Part shown: positions 1-10,400 of the stretch, piece after piece
Numbering within the stretch: the stretch's first letter is position 1
Layout of the letters: each line of letters opens with the position of its first letter
The notes under the pieces: model-generated
Told to the model about the DNA's origin: nothing
The model's input: the letters and a program-made list of their open reading frames with translations, nothing else
Database searches by the model: none
Origin: Erythrobasidium yunnanense
Taxonomy: Eukaryota; Basidiomycota; Cystobasidiomycetes; Erythrobasidiales; Erythrobasidiaceae
Length of the DNA stretch: 64,000 bases
Direction: 5' to 3'
Assembly (NCBI GenBank): GCA_001600175.1
Contig: BCJC01000006.1
Coordinates: 387,968 to 451,967, forward strand
Made by a program: the position numbers and the translations under genes

Positions 1-941
1 TGGGGGAGTCGGCAAATCCGCTCTGACATGTCAATACGTGTATAATGTCTTGTTGGTTCATTTGCGCGTCATCACGTTCGCAAGTCGAGGCTGATGATTG
101 CTGTTCTGATAGCGTAGAAACATATGATCCAAGTTGGTACTGCCATAGCCTCAGATGCCCGCAAACTACTTATGCCGGACCTCAACTGCAACAGCAATCG
201 AAGATCAGGTGCCTTTCCTATGTCAACCCTAAACCGCCTTCCCATATTCACACAGCATCTCTCTTGTGGCTACAGTATCAAAAGATCATCGATGTGGACG
301 GGATCAAGATACAAGCCGAGATCTTGGATACAGCCGGAACTGAGCAGGTGAATCCAGCCTTCAAGCTCTGCAGACCTATTTGCTGTATACTGACTATATG
401 TTAAACGCAGTTCATGGCCCTCCATTCAATATACATGAAGTCTGGAGACGGCTTCGTCCTCGTGTTCTCCCTCACGAGCGTGGATAGCTTGAACGAGCTA
501 TCTAGTCTGCGAGAACAGATTCTCCGGCTGAAGGAGGTCGATGGTTACCATAACGTGAGTCTAATTGGCGGTTCCTATGGTGCGAGCTAGCAGACTGTCT
601 GATCCTTCTGGCTCCGTGCAGGGCAATGTTCCGCTAGTTCTGGTTGGCAATAAAGGTGCGCCAGGAACGTTGATGAGAGCTCCTAAGACTGATACATCCT
701 TGGACTACCAGTCGATTTGCCGGACCAGCGGCAGGTACCTCGAGAGATCCCAGTCGCACTGACTACCAAGACCTGGGGCGGCGTGCCATACTACGAGACG
801 AGTGCTCGTCGGAATATCAACGTCGCCAACGTCTTTGAGGATGTTTTGCGGCAGATCATCCGTCAAAAGACGGCAAGTGAGGAGGAACGGCGGAAAGTGA
901 AGGAGCGCAAGAAGAGCAGAATGAAATGCGTTATCCTCTGA
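1..941 (+). CDS. RSR1: Ras-family small GTPase, RSR1/BUD1 (Rap)-like, 5' end outside window
   Basis: Probable bud-site or polarity GTPase acting at the plasma membrane. Coding exons read as <1-51, 113-132, 195-208, 276-347, 411-554, 622-655 and 712-941. Spliced, they give the P-loop end GGVGKSALTCQY, the switch I stretch FVETYDPTIEDQY, the switch II stretch ILDTAGTEQF, the guanine-binding NKxD-type motif LVLVGNKVDL, and ETSA. The C-terminus is a lysine/arginine-rich tail ending in the CAAX box CVIL; the final leucine favours geranylgeranylation. DTAGTEQF and the tail fit Rap/RSR1 better than Ras1/Ras2 (DTAGQEEY). The start codon and about the first ten residues lie left of the window. Exon 195-208 is only 14 nt. 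The following gene candidate starts about 120 bases downstream. Family assignment is solid; the RSR1 name rests on motif resemblance. Confidence 0.88.
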
Positions 942-1058
942 GCGGTCATACCACTTTATTATATAGAGCACATTGTTCCCTCTGGTCTCAGAAGTATCTT
1001 GTCGCAGCCTTGAGCACATACCCTCTTTGCTTAGCTTGTATCCTTTCCACAGCTGAAC

Positions 1059-1403
1059 ATGGAGAAATCTCTCTTCTACTTCAGCTTGTTCGTCGTCGCC
1101 TTCTGTGCGTGTTTCCTAGTGTTCCTGAGTACGTTCTTGCGCCTGTCTCATATTTCGCCTCGCTGAAAAGTAGCCCAAAAAGTTCTTTCAACTTGTATGG
1201 GCGAGCCTTTACGACGCTGGATCTCTGAATACTGGACGAATCTTCTAGCGTACGCCGACAGCCAGCCGCGAAACAATCAACGACCATTTCGCAGTGGAGC
1301 ATATTCGAGATTGGGATCAGAAAGCTACGAGATGGCCAGTCTGGCACGCGCAGAGGAGCAGCAACGACGTATGCGCAGTGCAGATAAGCTGTACGAAAGG
1401 TAG
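1059..1403 (+). CDS. possible small single-pass membrane protein
   Basis: Function unknown. An ATG at 1059 opens a strongly hydrophobic N-terminus (MEKSLFYFSLFVVAFCACFL) that looks like a signal anchor. If a 45-nt intron 1129-1173 (GTACGT...TAG) is removed, the frame continues to a stop at 1403 and gives 99 residues with a charged C-terminal half (SLARAEEQQRRMRSADKLYE). The phases match, but the intron is close to the shortest I see in this window, and no family is recognised. It lies between the RSR1-like gene and a paralogue gene, all on the same strand. It could be a chance reading in an intergenic spacer. Confidence 0.4.
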
Positions 1404-1870
1404 CTGCGGCAGTACAATCGACGATTTGGTATCTCGAGACGAAGTCGCGAGAATCGACCCAAGCGCGCTCGAAGAGACAGGCGGGCGAGCGACAAGCAAA
1501 TTAACAAGGCTCTTTAGCAATCAATATCGTTCTATGCTTGCATTTAACAAGCAATGATCAAGCTTGAAGCTCGCATAGGCTTTCGCTGGTCAATCCTGGC
1601 GTGACTTCTGGCCTAAAGGCCTGGGCCTTTGGGCGGCCTCGACCTTCGAGCCGCTACGGCAAGGAAACAGGATAGCGGTAGATCACAAGCGAAAGCAGCG
1701 AGTCTAGAAGGGAGTACTCAGCAGCAACAGCAGCAGCAGCAGCAACTGTTCGTCTTACACCAAATCGACAGACCCTTCTCGCTGCACAGTGCCAGTTCTA
1801 TCGCTTGGCCACTCTCAAGACTTTCACCACAAAGACGGTCGCAACGAGCGCCGAATAGCATCAGTCTACG
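1404..1870. other. leader region upstream of paralogue A
   Basis: Probably the promoter and 5' leader of the gene starting at 1871. It holds an imperfect CAG/CAA run. An open frame from about 1629 covers the run but lacks an ATG and stops in overlap with the ATG at 1871, so I do not call it a gene. Confidence 0.4.
1719..1745 (+). repeat. imperfect (CAG)n/CAA trinucleotide run
   Basis: Nine consecutive CAG or CAA triplets are visible (CAG, CAG, CAA, five CAG, CAA). The run lies about 125 bases upstream of the ATG at 1871, in what is probably an untranslated leader. It is short enough to be ordinary microsatellite sequence. Confidence 0.85.
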
Positions 1871-2946
1871 ATGACAGCTGAAAGGCACTCCCTCTACCTT
1901 CTTCCTGCTTCATCACACCTCGCGGCCGAAGATGAGCTTCCATCGTCCTTTCCTCTCCAAGTGCATATTCGAAGCGTAGCTCGCGACATGCCACGACAAG
2001 ACCCTTCCAAGCTACACATTGTCAGCTGGAAGATCACCGCGCACAGCATACAGAGCATAGGGCAAGGAAAATACAGCTTGGCGACGCGTTCGAGTAATAA
2101 GGCTAGACGTGAAGGAAGCTCGGACTCTGATCAGGAAGAGCAAACACCGCGCTCATCACCCGTCAGAGACGGGGACCAGAGACCCTTGGGTTCCTGGGGT
2201 CCAAGCAGTGATGCCGGTTCGGAAGATGGCTTCTACAGTCCCGCACTCAGCTCTTCAGCAGACTCTACGGCTTCCGATCCACTCACAAACTGGACTGTCA
2301 CTCCAAGTCAGCCAGAGATGGAGAGCATTATCACGGCGCAGACGTTCCCCAACTCCGCTCGAAAGCCTTCGGCCTCGCGTACACTCTCTTCGCCCAAGCT
2401 ATATGACCCTTTCGAAATTCACTCGGAGAACTCTACGCTCGTGCCGCTGGCGGATTTTGGGCATTATATCGATGTCACGCTCAAGAATCTAGGCGTATTT
2501 CGCAGAGCGAGACGCGACTTTCAGGCGGTAAGCCAGTCTTCTTGCAGTCTTTTCCACAGTCAGCTAAGTCTATGCTGTCCTTCTAGTACTGGATGCCTAG
2601 GTTCAAGACTACTCCCTACATCGCAGTCCGCTTCGTGCAGCGTTGCGAATACGAGAACGAGATGCCTATATACGTTACATCCGACTGGCCCGTTTCCATC
2701 CATCGCGTACTAGCCATCTTCCGGCGCGTGCGGATAGACGAGGTCCCCTACTGGCATGCGCCAACCAAGAAGCAGCTGACGGCGAACGCGCTCTCTTCAG
2801 CTTCAGAGGAAGGGAACAATGTCAAGCACCAAGATCACGACTGGCGGAGGGTGGCTGCATTACCAGACTGGACGCATGATCCAGGTCTTACCCTCGTCGA
2901 AGTCGGTGGGATGGATGTCGGAAGCCGTTCTGTCTACTTCAATTAG
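1871..2946 (+). CDS. uncharacterised protein, paralogue A of the pair at 1871 and 5399
   Basis: Function unknown; about 338 residues. Exons 1871-2527 and 2587-2946 are separated by a 59-nt GT-AG intron. The middle (about residues 75-180) is Ser/Pro/Asp-rich and probably disordered. The C-terminal half is compact: LGVFRRARRDFQA, then YWMPRFKTTPYIAVRF, then RVLAIFRRVRIDEVPYW. All of these have counterparts in the gene at 5399, which also shares the N-terminal ERHxLY and a central W-K-(I/L)-x-A-x-S-(I/V)-(Q/K)-S-I motif. In both genes the single intron falls, in phase 0, immediately before the YW pair. I chose the ATG at 1871 because the paralogue begins in the same way. No signal peptide or membrane segment is seen, and no database family is recognised by eye. 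Confidence 0.82.
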
Positions 2947-4020
2947 GACTTCTTGGCTTCGACTACCTCTCCTCTCAATACACGCACAGCCGACACTCAG
3001 TACCAATCATTACATACCCCTTCCTATATAGTAGTTTTGCATTCCGTCTTCGGTGCTATGATTAGTTCTGCATAGTAGTAGTGAAATAGCTGGTCTATGT
3101 TGTCAAGTGTAGCGAGGATCAAGATGCGCAATACCTCTACATCGGCACGCTGACTCTGACAGCTCACTAATCCTTCCTAGCAGCTATCACTCGATCAGCC
3201 ACAAGCTCTTCGCGATACAGCAAGACGCTCTCCGTAAGACACATTCACAAAACACATCTTCCATGAAGACTAACGTTTCGTTGTACCTAGCGCACAGCCT
3301 CCGCTGCAATAAAAAAACCTTACAACCCATCAATTTGATGCCTTACCTGTTCGCTCATGCACACCTCTGTGCAATGATGTCTTCCACGCGGATCTCGTTC
3401 CTATCTGTCCTTCCAACAGGGTGCTCAATCACCAAAAAAGGTGGGTCAAGAAGATCAAAAGTTCGCATTACGTTGCTAAAGATCTGCCTGCATGTATACG
3501 CGTATCAGTCACTGTTCTATCCTTTCCTTCTGCTCCACTGCGCCAACATGCCTCTGAATGCAACCTTCTTACAGCAACCACTCACTCTGTATCGTCGCAA
3601 ACACTTCCTACCTGAGAGAAGTTAACGTGTCAGTCCTTGGCATCCATGATTACGATAGGCATAAAAATGCTTCTCGGACATTGCAGGTCCTCGTATCAAT
3701 CGGCTCTTAGCGAGTCTCCGTAAAAAGCATCACCCCAGTATGGCCAAGCTAGTCACAACTATACCAAGACCCTGTTGTTCATGAACGCTTCCTTCCTCAT
3801 TTCTTCCAAAGGAAGAACGCCTTTCGTATATTCCCAACATCTCGTCGCAACGCTACCTGACACACAGCCTTGACTGGCGTACAAAGGCGCCCACTGCTAG
3901 CTCTGCACCTAGGCTAGCCTTCTGTTCGTCGCTAAGCTCACTCGCACTTCTGCTTGCAAACGTCAATATCTCCATACCAAACCTCTTCGTGGTCGCTAAA
4001 CATCTTCGAGTCTCCCGACC
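2947..4020. other. intergenic, no supported gene
   Basis: This stretch is pyrimidine-rich and contains only short, compositionally poor frames on either strand. A 120-codon frame at 3263-3625 has no family motif or convincing splice partners. It should hold the 3' end of the gene ending at 2946 and the promoter of the gene at 4021. Confidence 0.5.
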
Positions 4021-4523
4021 ATGCCACGGAACCTGCTTTGGGAGTCTTGCAATGGCCTACCCGAGGGGGGTTTCAACGTCAAGATGGCAATCTACAACTT
4101 GGCTCAGAACAGCTGCGAGGTGACCCGGGTCCGTGTTGCACTCTCTAGTATTCTACCGTTGCGTCCACCCAACGCTGACACGTACTATAGTACCCATACT
4201 TAACTTTTTATGATACCATACTTCTTCACGAACTTCCGGAGGCCACCAGACGATACGACCCCAATCCTCGCCATGAACGTATCCCATCCACGATCAACAT
4301 CCATGCTGGAGCTTACAAAGTTGAAGTACCGGAGGGCGCTACTTATAAGTTTGTCCAACCTGGATCACGATGGGTCTACTGCCGAGTCAGGCTGCACGAG
4401 CAACCTAACACGTATGCCCGCATTACCCATTTCGGACAGAACGTCTCCCCTGGCTGGGTACTTTGGCCGAAGTCTGGCGTGGCGAAACATGCCCGTTTCA
4501 TAGACTACAGAGAGATGCTTTGA
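4021..4523 (+). CDS. uncharacterised 143-residue protein
   Basis: Function unknown. Exons 4021-4119 and 4191-4523 flank a 71-nt intron that begins GTGACC and ends with a good branch and acceptor (CTGAC then ACTATAG). The spliced frame is compact and well mixed: NVKMAIYNLAQNSCE, then INIHAGAYKVEVPEGATYKF, RWVYCRVRLHEQPNTYARI and FGQNVSPGWVLWPKSG. That composition is typical of a folded domain and unlike the chance frames around it. There is no signal peptide. The gene sits between the two paralogues at 1871 and 5399 but shares no motif with them. The alternative would be a shorter first exon; the start follows a pyrimidine-rich leader. I am fairly sure it is coding and have no idea of its role. 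Confidence 0.65.
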
Positions 4524-5398
4524 ATGTCGAGCGATCGCGAGATGAGCCGGGCAAGTCAGGATAACCAAGCTTCTTGTCGTTTCTGTACGAGTGTCCGTCC
4601 CCAGCTCCCTGTGCACTTGATACAGTCCTATACAATTCGCTTCTGAAGACTTGCTTGAGGTCGCTGTCGCGTCTGCTGATAGTGCCTGCATTAAGCACGT
4701 CCAAGCTTGCCGGCTGGCTGCCGAGCCAGGCACCATCGATGAAACAGAATTTGTGATTTCGACAAAGCTGGTCCTACTGGATTCTGGACAACGACGATAC
4801 TGCTAGGATACATGCATATACGCGTAGCTAGCTTCTCCGGACACTGCAATGTACGCGCAACCTTTCCGCTTGCTGCATGTCTGCTTGTACGATAGCTTGG
4901 TGCATTTCGCAATGACATGGCAGTATACGAGCATGTAGCATCACTCTGGAATGTCTACATTCTTGTTCCAGTCGCGTCTCTTTTCCCCCATTTCGCGGCA
5001 AGTGCGTGCTTTGCCTTGCCGTAGCGTCGATATCATGACGATGTCCAAACACGGCGCAAGGACAAGGAGACTTGCGGGTTGACAGCTCAGAGCGCAGAGA
5101 AATGTGACGAGGAGCTGCCTCCTACCAACTTGAAGATATCTGAATCGCTATCAGTAACTTCGCTGCTTGCTGGTTCTCTGCTTGGAGCTCGACTCTGGAA
5201 AATTCCCGAAGAAAAAAGGGGAATCACAAGCTCAGGAGAAAGACCGAAGAAGACCAGCTTAATCATACACACACTCATTAGGAACCCTTCATTAGCCATA
5301 CAGCCAACGAGAAGGAGCTAGAAATCGCTGTCTGATCTTCGAACGGACGAACAGGAGCTCTTTGCGCAGACATTCCCATTCCACATTCCAGCGCTGCG
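4524..5398. other. intergenic, no supported gene
   Basis: Presumed 3' end of the small gene and promoter or leader of the gene at 5399. Several 60-120 codon frames occur on both strands, but none shows a recognisable motif or spliceable structure. I see no repeat or RNA gene. Confidence 0.45.
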
Positions 5399-6791
5399 AT
5401 GCCCATCGAGCGCCATGCACTCTACTTCTACAACGTCGCATCCACATCCACTTCCACATCAGAGCAAGCATCGACTTCAGCTGCGATTGCGACATGTACG
5501 TGTCGCATTCACGTGCCAGTGACGAGCGTTGCGGAAGTCGCTTCATCGAGCAAAAACCTCGGAAAGTCGCCAATGGTTACTTGGAAGCTCGCAGCACCGA
5601 GTGTAAAGTCGATAGCAGGACAGCAGTATGAGCTGGGGTACCCAGTTCCAGCAGCGGGCTTAAAAGGGGATAATCGTCAGGAGCCACCTTGGACCCATAG
5701 CAAGGGTTCGATTACCGAGCCTACTACACCATGCTCATCTACTTCAACGTCAACCTCAAGCTCGCCGTCGGTCTCGCCGATGTCGCGTAGCTCGTCCTCG
5801 ACTTCAATCGCATCCTTGGCGCACTCGGAAGTGTCGACTATCTCCTCGTATACTTCGTGCTCATCGTTATTGGACATGGAAGACCCTGTGTCGGTGCAAC
5901 CACAGACTGCTTTCAAGAAGCCCTTGCCTTCGCCATCGTGCGAACGACCTCCTTCCGCCATAGCATCGCCAATACTGCCGACAACAGCTGCAGCGGTCAT
6001 CGTACCTCCACCTGCTGCACAGCTGGTGTTAGACAGCATACTCGTAGCACAGACAGTACAGCGGCGATCCGCACCCCATCTGGCGCCTACATCGAAAGGC
6101 ATGCCTTTCATCCCTGAAGATATCGGACCCAAATCGCCTACACTAGCTACGATGCCCGACGTGTTTGAGATGAACAGTCGGACGGCGACGCTTTTGAGGA
6201 TAGATGGCTTCAAAGCGCGCATCGGGGCCATATTGGAGGATTTGGAGATCTTTCCGCAAGCGAGGAAGGATTTTATGGATGTGAGTCACCTCCCTGCATT
6301 AATCTCAGTTTATTGAAAGCTAATCTTTCTTTCAACAGTACTGGTACACGCGCTTCAAAGACCAAGAGTATCTTGCCGTCCGCTTCCTCACTTCCAAAGA
6401 CTACGCCACTCTCCTTCCACTACACATCACCTCCTCTTCCCCTTATACGATCCAAAGGCTTTTCGCAATCTTCAAACGCGTAACGCACGACGAAGCAAAA
6501 CATTGGTTTAGCTCTCGGCTACGCATAGATTCGCAGATGATCGATTGGAAAGAACGAGTCGGGCTTACTGTGAGCGGAGTGGTGCCGAAGCCTAGAGCGT
6601 CGTCAACATCGGAGGAGAGGAGAAGGAGGAGGAGTGCGAACGCGAGCGCGAAAGAAAGCTGGAGACGTGTACACATCGATACGCAGCTTACTGAAACGAC
6701 GCCGGCGGTGAATGTCAAAGCTTCGCTGCTCGAACTCGGAGCGATGGAGCTGAGCGTGGAAGCTGGAATCGGCCGCTTCTTCTTCGTTTAG
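5399..6791 (+). CDS. uncharacterised protein, paralogue B of the pair at 1871 and 5399
   Basis: Function unknown; about 444 residues from exons 5399-6280 and 6339-6791. The N-terminus MPIERHALYFYNV parallels the start of the gene at 1871, and MVTWKLAAPSVKSI parallels its VSWKITAHSIQSI. Residues about 100-230 are Ser/Thr/Pro-rich and probably disordered. The C-terminal block reads LEIFPQARKDFMD, then YWYTRFKDQEYLAVRF, then RLFAIFKRVTHDEAKHW. It is followed by a basic, Arg/Ser-rich insertion (about 350-385) absent from paralogue A, and a final hydrophobic strand. The 58-nt intron interrupts at exactly the same place and phase as in A. The conserved intron, shared ends and divergent middle indicate an old local duplication. 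Confidence 0.84.
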
Positions 6792-7418
6792 GCCTTTCCA
6801 ACGCCACTTCGGTATCCGCTCGCAGGCGATCCACACAGTCCCTCCACCTACTCTATCAAGACCTTTTTCTACATACAGCTCTTCCATGCTTCTTTTGAAC
6901 CCGGTTTCTTCCCTACATTATCCGATGCATCTGTAAATGCTGGACATACTTCTTCTCTTCCGATCTCCATTACGTCTCCGTTTACGGATCATACACGAAA
7001 TACTCAACAATTGTCGATGTCAACATTATTCGCATGCGCGCATTTTACAAAGCAAACTTTTCAATTCTTGTCCTTACAATTTGCAAGTTCGCGCCATCAT
7101 TTGTAGTTATGCTAGTCCACATCAGTCAGTAGAGTATTGTAGCTATAGGAGAATTAGCCAACCACTATGTATGCTTAGGAATGGACACGCTTGATGGACC
7201 GCTATACGATGGCAAGGAGCCGCGTCGACTGCTGACCGTTGTCCTACTGAATTGACAAGGAGGAAGCTAATTACACTGCTGAAGGTTACGAGGGAAGAAG
7301 AACGAAAGGGAGACCACTTATCTAACAGGAAGGCGTGCTATATCAAAGTACAAGCCGCGCCCTGAACATATATACACACGCTAAGAAAGTGTCGGACTAC
7401 GAACATAGTGCAACAAGA
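6792..7418. other. convergent intergenic region
   Basis: This lies between the stop of the plus-strand paralogue B and the stop of the minus-strand BUB1 gene, so it should contain two 3' untranslated regions. It is AT-richer than its surroundings. I see no gene, and no clear terminator signal can be claimed. Confidence 0.5.
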
Positions 7419-10400
7419 TTACCGCTGCCGCGAAAGAGCTTGAATCTCCAGCTTCTTCAGTAATCCCTTCAGACTCTTTCCACTTTTCTCCGAATTCGCT
7501 TCTAGCCAATCCTCCATCTCGCGTCTGATATCTCCGAGCTCTTGCGTCAAGGGCAGGCTGCCGTCCTGCCTGACTTCGCACGGATTGAGAAGGAGGTCGA
7601 ACAGTTTCGTCCAAAGCGGAATTTGGTGATACCGCTTCAGGGACTCTTTCATAACGTGTTTACGTCTTCCTGTGACATCGTCTCTTGTTTCGACCGTTTC
7701 GAGGTATTTGCCAAAGATCAAGACGTGCGCAATGCATGCCAAGCCATAGTAGTCCGGCTGATACGTCCATGGCGTCCCTTCGCGCATCTCGGCACAGTCA
7801 TGATTGTCTGTCTTCCAATTGGTAGAGAAACGTTGTTTAGGTGGAAAGACTGATAGATCGGTCGTCCGCCCGAAATCGATGATCTTCAAGCCTTTACTGC
7901 TCCAGCCGCCGCTGCCATCCCGCTTGTATGAGCTGCTCCATGCTCGTGCACCGCCCGGCACTTCCTCCAACCGCAATAAACAGTTGTCGACCTTGAAGTC
8001 GCCGTGCAGGAAGCCTGCAGCGTGGAAGTCTTCTAGAATTCTCATCAATTCGACCGTGAAGAAGATAGCGACGACCTCTTCGAAACCTTTTGCGGACGTG
8101 CCGGAGGGTGCTACTCCAGCTTCTTGTGCATGGTTGACCGCATCCAGTAAAGTGCCTTGATCGCAGTAATCGAGGAGAAGATGGCTTTCGTCCTTGTATG
8201 CGTAGAGCCGATGTGCTTTCACTATTGATTGAAGAGTTCTGCTGGATAGCCTTGTATGTAGGCGATCCAGAATGAAGAACTCCCAGACGTTTGTAGGGCT
8301 CTCCACCTTCAGCGCGAGCTGACTAGTACCCTCATCTCCTTCTTCAGTCTCCATATCTTCGACTAGCTCAGCGACGCGGAAGACAGCTCCATATCCACCT
8401 TCTCCCAGCTTCTCGCGGACGGAAAAGACATCGTTGGCCAGGGTGAGTTCCCAGGGTACCTCGTCATTGGCTGAGCTTGCTCGACTGCTGTTGGATTTCC
8501 TCCGGCTTTGCGCTCGCTTCTGTAAGCTAGGAAGCTTGTTGGCAGTGTTAGCGGTGCAGTCGAAGAAGCCAGACAGGCTGCTGAGCGGTCTTTCCGGATT
8601 TTGTAAGATGCTTTGTACAATCTCCGAGTCCAGAGGATTACAAGGTGGAACGCTTGTCGGAGCTTCAGTTGGCGTTGTTGACCGCGCCGAGTCGTCTCTA
8701 GCAGGAATCACTGTGCTTGCTTCCGATATTTCTGCGGATAGCAAGGAGGTCAGCCTTGTAATGTATCCGAAGAGGAGTTGACGGACCTTGCGATGACTGG
8801 TCCACACGCTCCGAGACCTCCTCATCTTCCTTGTCCTCGTCCAAAGACTGCAACTGACGCCGGCCTTCTTCCCAATTACTGCCTCGACTGCTAGCTAGGT
8901 CCTCCACAGCAGCGACCTCGAAGTCGTCTTCTGCGTCTGACTCGATCAGTGCGGGTGTGAGCTTGACGTCGCCTAGATGGCTCCCTGTCAGAGTCGCGGT
9001 AGTCATGCCGAACTCGCATGTCCGCTCGGTGATCGGTGTCATCACGTCCATCATGCTGGCGAAACGGTTGTTGCCATTGATCCTTCTGCCCATCGCATAG
9101 CCTGGCGTAGCAGGTATGGCAGAAGGTTGATTCTCATTCATCTCGCTTGTATTCTGCAATACGTCATTGTCCTGGTGCTCCGAGAAGACAGCAAAGGAAG
9201 AAGCAGCTTGTTGTACTGTGCTAGATGATTGCGGTTCCTCCGAGAAGACCTGGAAAGCCGGCTTGGGCGCGGAGGCTGACGATACAGAGAGGCCTTTGGC
9301 TGCTAAAGGTGCGCGATTCGGCTTGAATGGTATCCGCCCGCCGAGTTCGTTCTCATCTTGGGAAGCAGGCCGTCCTAAGCATTCTTGAGCTTTGCCGAAG
9401 CCAGCTGATCTGAAGTCCGGGGCAGCGCTTGAGGAGGAAGAGGTGGACGAGGTCGAGGAAGAGCGAGATATCGGCATATGGGGCTGTCCCAAGCCTGTAC
9501 CCAGACCTTGTGGGTATTGACCTGCATTGCGCCTTGCGTAGTCATCCTCACTCTCGCTTTCTTCGGTCGTTTCGCCAGATTCGGAATCGAGGCCGGAGGA
9601 CGAACTACCTTGACTAGGCACAGATTGTTGCCATGCGAAAGGCTGTTGAGATTGGCTTTGAGCCTGACTCCAGAACGAGCCGTCGGTTTCAGCTTGAGAC
9701 GCAGGCATCGGAGTAGCGATTTCGAAGCCGTCATCGTCTTGTTCGTCGTCATCTTCCGACTGTTCAGTCTCTGATCCACTGCCTTGACGTGTATCGTCGT
9801 CGAAGCGCATCGTCTTGCTGAACATGGCATTCACTTCTGCAAGAGCGGCTTTGGTGTTGATGGTCGGCGAAGGTGGTCTGTTATCCATGCTATATCCTCG
9901 TATGATCTCTTCGTCTTCTTGACGTAGCCTCTCTTCCTCCTCGGCTTCCATTTGTGCGAGTCGTGCCTTCTCTTCTTCCCTTCTGGCCTGCTCCGGAGGC
10001 GCTTCAGCGAGCCGGTGCTCCTCCTCCTGCAACTGCCTGGCCTCTTCTTCTAGCTTTCTTTGCGCTTCAATCCGCCGTTGCTGCTCTGCGTTCTCTTCCG
10101 CCAACCGTTGTGCCTCTCTCCGACGTGCTTCTGCTTCGCGCTCTTCAGCTAGACGCTGCTGTTCCCGCTCCTTCTCTTCGGCCTCAAGTCTCATCTGCAA
10201 CTCTCTTGCTTGCTCTTCTTCTGCCTGTCTTGCTCGTTCTTCCGCTTCGAGCCTTTCTTTCGCCTCTGCCTGAATTCTTGCTTTAGCTTTCGCCTTCTTG
10301 GCCGCCAACTCTGCATCTTCTGCTTGACGTCGTGCTTTCTCCTCCTCTTCCTGGGCTCTCTTCGCCTTCACGCGATCGGCTTCAGCACTTTCTTTCCGCT

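Noticed and set aside
1629-1874. Gln-run frame directly upstream of the gene at 1871
   Set aside because: No ATG opens it and it stops in overlap with the ATG at 1871. The paralogue at 5399 starts without such an extension.
3263-3625. 120-codon plus-strand frame
   Set aside because: Composition is biased and motif-free, there are no plausible splice partners, and the region is otherwise spacer.
5677-6231. 184-codon minus-strand frame opposite paralogue B
   Set aside because: It is the antisense shadow of a Ser/Thr-rich coding stretch; the plus strand carries the conserved motifs and intron.
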